Position numbers and translations under genes: made by a program
In this document: positions 55,438 through 62,040 of the stretch, one piece after another
Layout: the number at the start of each line of letters is the position of its first letter
How positions within the stretch are numbered: the stretch's first letter is position 1
The notes under the pieces: generated by a model
The model's database searches: none
What the model saw: the letters and a program-made list of their open reading frames with translations, nothing else
What the model was told of the DNA's origin: nothing
NCBI GenBank assembly: GCA_965263045.1
Contig: CBDHGK010000041.1
Coordinates: 6,262,001 to 6,326,000, forward strand
Direction of reading: 5' to 3'
DNA from: G963664115 sp965263045
GTDB taxonomy: Bacteria > Acidobacteriota > Terriglobia > 20CM-2-55-15
DNA: 64,000 nt

Positions 55438-56652
55438 ATGAAAAATCCATGTGACCGAGTCTATTGCCACTTGCGCCGGTGGGTGGTGGTGCTGTCTCTT
55501 GCGCTGACCGCCGGCTGCGCCCCCGCGGCGGAGGTTTCCCAAGCCCCGGATCCCGGTGTTGCCGCCGAGGGTGTGGGGCCGGTGTTTGAAACCATGGAGC
55601 ACCGGATTCGTGTGGTGACCATTGCTGAGGGCATGTCTTTCCCGCATTCGATGGCGTTCCTGCCCGATGGCGGGATGCTGCTGACACAGCTTAACGGCCA
55701 GATCCGTCTACTCCGTAACGGTGTCCTCAGTCCCGAACCGGTGGGCACCGTTGGCGGTTTGCACTCGAGTGAAGGGGCCGGTGCAGGGTCCGGCGGCCTG
55801 ATGGACGTCATCCTCCACCCGGAGTTTGCGGAGAATCAATGGGCCTACTTTGTCTACAACAAGACCGGTGAAGCCGGGGCGACCATGGCCGTGGCCCGGG
55901 GCGTTTTTGACGGGAATGCCTTCGGTGACATTGCGGATGTTTTTGTTGCCGATGCGTCGACCGACCGGGGTGGGCATTTGTCCGCCCGCATCGCGTTCGC
56001 GCCCGATGGGATGCTCTTCGTGGCGGTCAGTGACCGGAGCATTCCCGAACTCGCGCAGGACATGAGCAGTCATGCGGGCAAAGTTCTGAGGATTCGCGAC
56101 GACGGGACCGTGCCCGAGGACAACCCGTTTGTCGGAATGGCAGGTCACCTGCCCGAAATCTTTACGATCGGACACCGCAACCTTCACGGCATGGCCGTCC
56201 ATCCCGTTACAGGCCACGTGTGGATCAACGAGCACGGGGACGAGGTGAACATTCTCGAACCCGGAGCCAACTACGGCTGGCCCTACCTTTCAGTGGCGGG
56301 CGCCGGCGGCGGCAGTCCGACGATGGAAGCTCCGCGGGGCATGGACTTGAAGGGGCCCTATATTTCATGGAACCCGTCGCTCAATATATCCGGGCTCATG
56401 TTTTATACCGGCGACCGGTTTCCCGGATGGCAGGGCGACCTGTTCGTGGGTGGCCTGTCGACCGAACAGGTGCACCGTGTGGAGTTCAGCCCGGATTCGT
56501 TAGGCCCATTGTTTACGCAGATCCGCGAGGCCCTGTTTACCGATATCGGTCAGCGCGTCCGTGACCTGAAGCAGGGCCCGGACGGATTGATCTATTTCAC
56601 CACCTATGATGCCGAATCCGGGTCCGTGATGCGGATCGAGCCGGCAGGTTGA
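55438..56652 (+). CDS. Glucose/sorbosone-dehydrogenase-like lipoprotein (PQQ type)
   Basis: A 404-residue exported lipoprotein: lipobox LTAGC (signal ending TAGC), then a six-bladed propeller of the glucose/sorbosone dehydrogenase family with GMSFPHSMAFLPDGGMLLTQ, GGLMDVILHPEFAENQWAYFVYN, GHRNLHGMAVHP, WINEHGDEVNILEPGANYGWPY, LFVGGLSTEQVHRVEF and DLKQGPDGLIYFTTYD. The His and Asp residues in the HRN and EHGD segments are the usual quinone and calcium region. It oxidises sugars with PQQ as cofactor if the family role holds. Start ATG 55438 has AAGGAG eight bases upstream; the frame back to 55276 is not supported. It is the first of three exported plus-strand genes. Confidence 0.85.
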   Translation: MKNPCDRVYCHLRRWVVVLSLALTAGCAPAAEVSQAPDPGVAAEGVGPVFETMEHRIRVVTIAEGMSFPHSMAFLPDGGMLLTQLNGQIRLLRNGVLSPEPVGTVGGLHSSEGAGAGSGGLMDVILHPEFAENQWAYFVYNKTGEAGATMAVARGVFDGNAFGDIADVFVADASTDRGGHLSARIAFAPDGMLFVAVSDRSIPELAQDMSSHAGKVLRIRDDGTVPEDNPFVGMAGHLPEIFTIGHRNLHGMAVHPVTGHVWINEHGDEVNILEPGANYGWPYLSVAGAGGGSPTMEAPRGMDLKGPYISWNPSLNISGLMFYTGDRFPGWQGDLFVGGLSTEQVHRVEFSPDSLGPLFTQIREALFTDIGQRVRDLKQGPDGLIYFTTYDAESGSVMRIEPAG

Positions 56653-56762
56653 CGGGTCCGCCCATCGGTCGCGGCCTCCGGGCTCGACGGCAGCATTCTC
56701 GCAGTCCGATGTCATATTCCGACGAAGAACAGGAAATTCAAGAAAATACAAGGAGATCAGGC

Positions 56763-57593
56763 ATGCTATCGAACGAGTCCCAGACACGCCGACGGAGATT
56801 GAGACGTTCAGCCTTAATTATTGTTGGAACGCTACTATGCGCCGTGGTTCCGATCCTGGCCCAGCAGACGCCAACTTCGGCGGGCCCGGTGGATCCCGCG
56901 CTGATGGAAGATCTCGTTGCAGCCAGTCGTATTCTGGCCCGACAGGGTGTCGTGGATGCGTTTGGGCACGTCAGCGTGCGGCACAATCTGGATCCCAACC
57001 GGTACCTGGTAGCGCGCTCACTGGCGCCGGCCCTGGTCACAGCCGACGACATCGTCGAATACGATCTCGATAGCAATCCCGTCAACTTAAATGGTCGTGG
57101 TCAGTTTTCCGAGCGCTTCATACACGGCTCGATCTACAAGGCAAGACCCGATGTGATCGCGGTTGTGCATAATCATTCGCCGTCGGTTGTGGCCTTCAGT
57201 ATCAGCAGCCGGCCGCTCCGGCCCGTCTACCACATGCCGGCCTTTATCGGTGATGTGCTCAAAGTGTTCGATATCCGCGAGGAGGTCGGCATAACGGACA
57301 TACTGGTACGTGATGCCGATCGGGGCCGTGCACTGGTTGAAGTTCTTGGGAACGAACCGGCCGTCCTGATGCGGGGCCACGGCGTGGCCATCGTGGGCGA
57401 CTCACTGCCCCTGGCGGTGGGTCGCAGTGTATACCTGGAGTTGAACGCAAGAATTCAGAGCCAGGCGATCGCCCTGGGCGGCGATATCACCTATCTGGAC
57501 CCTGAAGAGTCTCGCATGTTGATGGAAGGCGGGGAGCACCGCGGCTTTCTGCGGGCGTGGGAACTGTGGAAACAGGAAGTGTCTGAGCCCTAG
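56763..57593 (+). CDS. Exported class II aldolase/adducin-like protein
   Basis: A 276-residue protein with a signal peptide (MLSNESQTRRRRLRRSALIIVGTLLCAVVPILAQ), which is unusual for this fold. The class II aldolase motifs are seen: VVDAFGHVSVRHNLDP, GQFSERFIHGSIYKARPDVIAVVHNHSPSVVAFS (His ligands in the HNH segment), and LMRGHGVAIVG (third His). The Glu in SERFIHG fits the catalytic position. Start ATG 56763 has AAGGAG eight bases upstream. It follows the dehydrogenase-like gene and precedes the metallo-beta-lactamase-like gene, so they may be one transcript that handles exported sugar-derived compounds, an inference. Confidence 0.8.
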   Translation: MLSNESQTRRRRLRRSALIIVGTLLCAVVPILAQQTPTSAGPVDPALMEDLVAASRILARQGVVDAFGHVSVRHNLDPNRYLVARSLAPALVTADDIVEYDLDSNPVNLNGRGQFSERFIHGSIYKARPDVIAVVHNHSPSVVAFSISSRPLRPVYHMPAFIGDVLKVFDIREEVGITDILVRDADRGRALVEVLGNEPAVLMRGHGVAIVGDSLPLAVGRSVYLELNARIQSQAIALGGDITYLDPEESRMLMEGGEHRGFLRAWELWKQEVSEP

Positions 57594-57637
57594 ACCGCGA
57601 TAGACATGAAAGTGCCCTGACGCTGGGAGCAAAATCT

Positions 57638-58648
57638 ATGAAGAAGTCGCTCAATTTCAAGGCCTGGATTCTGCCTTGCCTGATGGTGGCCCTGGGAGTG
57701 ACCGCTTTCGGGCAGAGCGGCGGTGGCCGTAGGCAGGCCAACGCGCCACAGCCGGATAACGATCGGTCGCGTGCGTATATCGAGTCGGCAAGAAGGCTCG
57801 CCGGGGGGGATGTCACCGCGCCGTTCAATTTCTATTGCGTTGCAGGCACTGCCCGTGGAACCGCCGCGGACGCCCCCGAGCTGGAACCGGTCCAGCTGTT
57901 CGACAACCTGTACGCCGCGGGCAATTCTGAAACGACCGTGCATGCCATAACAACGTCGGAGGGCATCATCCTGATCGACTCCGGCCACGCGGACAAGGTC
58001 GAAAACGTACTCGTGCCGGGGTTGAGGGCGCTGGGTCTGGATCCGGCCGATGTCAAATACATACTTCTCGGCCACGGCCACGCCGACCACTACGGCGGCG
58101 CAGTGTACTTTCAGGATCGTTATGGCACGCGGGTCGGGCTGGGAGAGGGGGACTGGGACCTGATCGAAGCGTCGGCTGCAAATGCCCGTCCGGATGCCCC
58201 ACAGCCACCGGCGCGGGACCTCGTCATCAAGGACGGTGAACCCATTACCCTGGGAGATACAACGATCACCCCGGTGCTGATCCCGGGGCACACCCCTGGC
58301 TCGATGGCCTATATTTTCCCGGTCAGAGACGCGGGGACGACGCGGATAGCGGGTATGTTTGCCGGGACGATGCTCTCCTCTTTCCTCAGGAGCTCGACGC
58401 CGGGAATCGAGCAGTATATCGATTCGATCGATCGATACCTGGTCGTTGCCGAGCGGATGAACGTCGAGGTCGAAGTCCAGAATCACCCGCTTTTTGACGA
58501 TACGCCGGCCCGTCTGGAACGACTGAAGACGAGAAAACCCGGGGACCCCCATCCCTTCGTTATGGGAAACGACGCTTACAGTCGGTTCTGGCGAGTCATT
58601 GCGGAGTGTATGCAGGCCGAAATTGCCCGTCGTGACGATCGGGAGTAA
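57638..58648 (+). CDS. Exported MBL-fold metallo-hydrolase (class B3-like)
   Basis: A 336-residue exported protein with a signal peptide ending AFGQS. The metal site is the MBL type: HGHADH at residues 146-151, with the pair HxHxDH intact, GHTPGS at 217-222 and GIILIDSG at 109-116. The final metal-site His may be the one in NHPLFDD. It resembles subclass B3 metallo-beta-lactamases, but function in antibiotic resistance is not shown; the MBL fold has many roles. It follows the aldolase-like gene by 45 bases. GGGAG lies seven bases before the ATG. Confidence 0.8.
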   Translation: MKKSLNFKAWILPCLMVALGVTAFGQSGGGRRQANAPQPDNDRSRAYIESARRLAGGDVTAPFNFYCVAGTARGTAADAPELEPVQLFDNLYAAGNSETTVHAITTSEGIILIDSGHADKVENVLVPGLRALGLDPADVKYILLGHGHADHYGGAVYFQDRYGTRVGLGEGDWDLIEASAANARPDAPQPPARDLVIKDGEPITLGDTTITPVLIPGHTPGSMAYIFPVRDAGTTRIAGMFAGTMLSSFLRSSTPGIEQYIDSIDRYLVVAERMNVEVEVQNHPLFDDTPARLERLKTRKPGDPHPFVMGNDAYSRFWRVIAECMQAEIARRDDRE

Positions 58649-59017
58649 GGCGCGATTTTCAGGGGAATTCGAACTGTCGGTGGCCGGGTTTTCCCGTGTG
58701 CGGACGGACCGTAAGAGCTTGAGGATGAGGGGATTTCAGAGCGGCTTCAAGCTTGACAGAACCCGGAGCCAGACATAGTGTGGAGACTGGGGAACAAAGG
58801 CAGCGGCGCCTAATGGAAATGCAGGGAATCTTTCGCTTCTGTCGGGGGTTTTTCGGGAATGTCTGACAAGAAGGAAACATGGGAGCCGGTTTCGGTCGCC
58901 GGTTGTCTCCTGTTGTTCCCGCAGCCGGCCTTAGCCCATCACAGTACCAACATCTCCTGGCTTGCCGGCGTTTCAAACTGATTCTGTAGGAGTAAGCAAC
59001 GACCAAGGAGTTTTTCG
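58649..59017. other. Intergenic region
   Basis: About 370 bases with no convincing gene. It probably holds a promoter for the secreted-family gene at 59018, preceded by AAGGAG seven bases from the ATG. A small plus-strand frame ends near 58866 but has no family features. Confidence 0.4.
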
Positions 59018-59884
59018 ATGCGATATCGCGATCTGTTACGTTCATTAATAATTGTGGTAGCCGCACTGATTCTGGTGTCCGGGACGCTGGCCCAGGGAGC
59101 CCGGCAGTCGGGGCCCCAGAAGGTCTCAAACTGGGGTTACCAGGCGGAAGGCCCCCGTCCCGAATTGCCGCCCCTCGATCCGAACGAAGCGTTTGACCCC
59201 CATGATTTCTCGGGTGTTTTCGTGACCAATCACCGCGTCACGGGCGGCTTTCGGAGTATGACCGACGAGGCGGGCATTCCGCCGAGGACACCTCGGGCTC
59301 AGGAAGTCTACGAGAGCCGAATGACCGGCCGCCCGCACGAAGGCAAAGAGGCCGTCGAACCCGCGTTTGGTAACGATCCCATCATGGCGTGCAATCCGAA
59401 AGGTTTGATCCGTCTATTTATGTACACGAACCCGTCAGAGTTCATTCACACGGCATCCGGCGACCGGATTCTGATGACGTTCCAGAGCCAGGGATCGACG
59501 CGCAATATCTGGATGGACGGACGGGCACTGCCAGTGAATCCCGAACCCCGGTGGAACGGATACTCGGTCGGTCGCTGGGAGGATGACACGCTCGTGATCG
59601 ACACGGTCGGCTTCGATGACCGGGCCTGGCTCGATCAGTATGGCAACGTCTACAGCACCGACATGCACCTCGAAGAGCGCTGGCGGCGCGTAGACCGGGA
59701 CACGCTCGAAGCTGTTTACACTGTCAATGATCCCACTTCGTATACGCGTCCATGGGTCAGTACGACGAAAACCTGGAATCGGCAACCCCATGAACTCCGG
59801 GAAATATTCTGCGCGCCGATGGATGAGCTCTTCTTTAATCAGACGGTACGCGATCCGGCGGGCGGTCTTGTCGCGCCCCAGTAA
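59018..59884 (+). CDS. Secreted protein of the DUF6152-linked family
   Basis: A 288-residue exported protein (signal peptide MRYRDLLRSLIIVVAALILVSGTLAQ). It shares the core with the 6309 protein: DPHDFSGVF, GNDPIMACNPKGLIRLFMYTNPSEF, IWMDGRALP, W-x-G-Y-S-V-G-R-W-E-D-D-T-L-V-I-D-T, HLEERWRRVDRDTLEAVYTVNDPTSYTRPWV and CAPMDELFFNQTVRDPAGGLVAPQ. The C-terminus is almost as in 6309 (VRDPAGG). Start ATG 59018 has AAGGAG eight bases upstream. A strong terminator follows. The DUF6152 gene at 60402 is the next gene downstream. Function unknown. Confidence 0.7.
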   Translation: MRYRDLLRSLIIVVAALILVSGTLAQGARQSGPQKVSNWGYQAEGPRPELPPLDPNEAFDPHDFSGVFVTNHRVTGGFRSMTDEAGIPPRTPRAQEVYESRMTGRPHEGKEAVEPAFGNDPIMACNPKGLIRLFMYTNPSEFIHTASGDRILMTFQSQGSTRNIWMDGRALPVNPEPRWNGYSVGRWEDDTLVIDTVGFDDRAWLDQYGNVYSTDMHLEERWRRVDRDTLEAVYTVNDPTSYTRPWVSTTKTWNRQPHELREIFCAPMDELFFNQTVRDPAGGLVAPQ

Positions 59885-60401
59885 TATAGGCACTTAAAGA
59901 CCTCAGTTTCCCTTCGAATGAACCCCGATCGCAGCTGCGATCGGGGTTCATTTTTGGTGGATGAATGTCGACTACGGACATGAACGCTTGTAGTCAGGTC
60001 CGCAGGGTTGATTGACGGATGTTGAATACGCTGTTTCCGGCAGTTGCCATCGCTTCCGAACAGCCGAAAAGGCTTTTGAACATGGAGCCAGTGGGGTATA
60101 AGTGGAGCACATATTGATCAGTGTACCGACCCGTGTGGGTAACGATTGGTGCGGGTCATGGACGTGTCATCGCGTGTCCGGACGAGCCGCGCGTTCCCCG
60201 ACGCGTGTTCCTTAGTCAGCGAAAGGGGAAAACTACTGACCGGCCGCTCTGGAAGAGTTCCGTTGGTCTGAAGATTTTCGACTGGCCCCGGCGCAGGGTC
60301 TTCAGTCACACCGAGTGACATTGGAGTAATCAGCCGAAGGAAGAGTCGAAACCCCGCGATGGGCGAGGTTCAAAGCAGTGGATACAATTGGGAGGTAGAA
60401 G
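59885..60401. other. Intergenic region with terminator
   Basis: About 520 bases. It begins with the terminator at 59917-59955 and ends with the ribosome binding site of the DUF6152 gene (GGGAGG, 60391-60396). No convincing gene lies between. Confidence 0.4.
59917..59955 (+). terminator. Rho-independent terminator after the secreted-family gene
   Basis: AATGAACCCCGATCGCAG / CTGCGATCGGGGTTCATT, an almost perfect long stem around a CAGCTG centre, followed by TTTTT. It lies 33 bases beyond the stop at 59884 and is the strongest terminator in the window. Confidence 0.85.
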
Positions 60402-60818
60402 ATGAAGACCCTTAGACGAGTGGCGCTAACGGCTTGTACCTTGGCGGTGTGCTGCATGTTGAGTACCGCGGTGCTGGCGCACCATGGACGCTCAGGCTAT
60501 GGCTCCGACGACAGCATCGTGACTAAGACAGGCGTGGTTTCGGAGGTGATGTGGAGGAACCCGCATGTATTCGTCGTTTACGACGTGACTGACGACGGTG
60601 GGGATGTCGTCCAGTGGATGGGCGAATTTTCTTCCGCCCAGACGATGATGAGCGAGGGAATGAGTCGTACGGCGTTCAAGCCCGGCGACGAAATCCGGGT
60701 GACCACTCTGCCGGCGGCGAGCGGGATTCCCCACGGCCTGGTCATAAAGATCGAGACGGTGGACGGCCGCGTTTCGGTGGATTTGTCGGCACGACGCGGC
60801 GGTGTCCGGGCACCCTAG
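60402..60818 (+). CDS. DUF6152 family exported protein
   Basis: A 138-residue DUF6152 protein (signal peptide ending VLAHHG), reading SIVTKTGVVSEVMWRNPHVFVVYDV, VVQWMGEFSSAQTMM, GMSRTAFKPGDEIRVTTLPAASGIP and HGLVIKIETVDG. Start ATG 60402 has GGGAGGT seven bases upstream. The TAG stop (60816-60818) lies in a CTAG motif that begins an inverted repeat (60815-60875). It is followed by the secreted-family gene at 60993. Confidence 0.85.
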   Translation: MKTLRRVALTACTLAVCCMLSTAVLAHHGRSGYGSDDSIVTKTGVVSEVMWRNPHVFVVYDVTDDGGDVVQWMGEFSSAQTMMSEGMSRTAFKPGDEIRVTTLPAASGIPHGLVIKIETVDGRVSVDLSARRGGVRAP

Positions 60819-60875
60819 TGGCCTGTATCACCCCCATCGGGGCTGGTCCCGTTTTGGGGTGGTACATGTCACTGG
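60815..60875. mobile_element. Short palindromic CTAG element
   Basis: A 61-bp inverted repeat: CTAGTGGCCTGTATCACCCC (60815-60834) and the inverse of GGGGTGGTACATGTCACTGG (60856-60875) match at 16 of 20. The first 13 bases equal the end of the 52129 element (CTAGTGGCCTGTA), and CATCGG also follows in both, so it is probably a degraded or minimal copy of the same family. Its right end has CTGG in place of CTAG. It starts exactly at the DUF6152 gene's stop codon. Confidence 0.5.
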
Positions 60876-60992
60876 TTGCCGTAGGCAACGACCTCCGGGA
60901 TGTGCGAGCCCATTCGGCCACTCGAGCCCGGCCGCCGGGCGAGATCGCGTTCAGACCTCAAACTACTTGATGAGCTTATGGAGCTACGATTA

Positions 60993-61832
60993 ATGCGTAA
61001 AGAAATCATTGTCCTGATACTTACAGTTGCCGTCATTGTGACATTACCGGTGCTGGCCGAGAGCCAGGAAACGGCAGAACAACTGGAAAGCCGAATTGAT
61101 CACACGGCGGCACAGCCTTCAGTACCGCCTCCGGATGGCTGGAAGCAATGTCCCCGATGCCAGAACAACCAGGATCGGCTGGACGGTTGGGAAGAGTATG
61201 GGGTTGAAGGCCGAGACTTCGACGCAAAGGACCTTTCCGGTGTCTGGGGCTTTGACGGCGTGGGCCGGGCTTTCAGGAACTCCCCCCCGCTGACGGAGTG
61301 GGGACAGGAGTGGCTGGATGCGCGGGGCGGATTGCGGCCGGAATCGAGGAACACTCCTGAAATACGGACGTGTGATCCCCTGGCCTATCCACGCCTGTTC
61401 TCTTACAACTATGGTTTCGAGTTCGTCATGCTGCCCGACCGGGTGCTGCAGTTCTTTGAGTGGGGCCATACGTGGCGGACAATCTGGACGGACGGACGGG
61501 AACTCCCTGAAGAGCCTCCGATGCTGCACTGGCTGGGCTGGAACGTGGGCCATTGGGAAGGCGACACCTTTGTCATCGAATCCAACGGGTTTGACGAGAG
61601 GGCGTGGGCCAGCCCCGAGATGCGCCTCGAGGAGCGCTACCGACGCGTAGACTACGGCACGCTCGAGGCCGAATTGACGATCAATGATCCGATGATGTAC
61701 ACGGAACCGTTCGTCACCTCAGGGACGATCGAGTTAGTTCCGAGTGCCGAACTCTGGGAGTATTTCTGCGTTCCCTCGGATGAGAAATTGTTCGACGAAC
61801 TGATCCATGTGCCCGTGTCGGCGGCACCATAG
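60993..61832 (+). CDS. Secreted protein of the DUF6152-linked family
   Basis: A 279-residue exported protein (MRKEIIVLILTVAVIVTLPVLAES signal peptide). It has the same core as 6309 and 59018: DAKDLSGVWGFDG, TEWGQEWLD, CDPLAYPRLFSYNYGFEFVM, VLQFFEWGHTWRTIWTDGRELPEE, W-N-V-G-H-W-E-G-D-T-F-V-I-E-S and MRLEERYRRVDYGTLEAELTINDPMMYTEPF. A CPRCQ motif near residue 47 is unique to this member. It follows the DUF6152 gene by 174 bases. GGAG lies about 10 bases before ATG 60993. The next gene is the molybdenum hydroxylase start at 62041. Confidence 0.7.
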   Translation: MRKEIIVLILTVAVIVTLPVLAESQETAEQLESRIDHTAAQPSVPPPDGWKQCPRCQNNQDRLDGWEEYGVEGRDFDAKDLSGVWGFDGVGRAFRNSPPLTEWGQEWLDARGGLRPESRNTPEIRTCDPLAYPRLFSYNYGFEFVMLPDRVLQFFEWGHTWRTIWTDGRELPEEPPMLHWLGWNVGHWEGDTFVIESNGFDERAWASPEMRLEERYRRVDYGTLEAELTINDPMMYTEPFVTSGTIELVPSAELWEYFCVPSDEKLFDELIHVPVSAAP

Positions 61833-62040
61833 GCAGGTACCAGACGTTCCATACAGCGTGATCCACTGCCTCATCCACGGGTTGTGTCCGACTGGCTGGG
61901 CTCGCCGTCGCGACGATGTAGCGGGGTGAGTGTGGGGGCTCCGTTGCGATAGGAAAATCCTGCCATGCCATGGGGCAGAGTACGCGGCAATTATCTGCCC
62001 CCGGTCGTTGCAGCGAAGGTCATGCGGGGAGGTGTTTATT

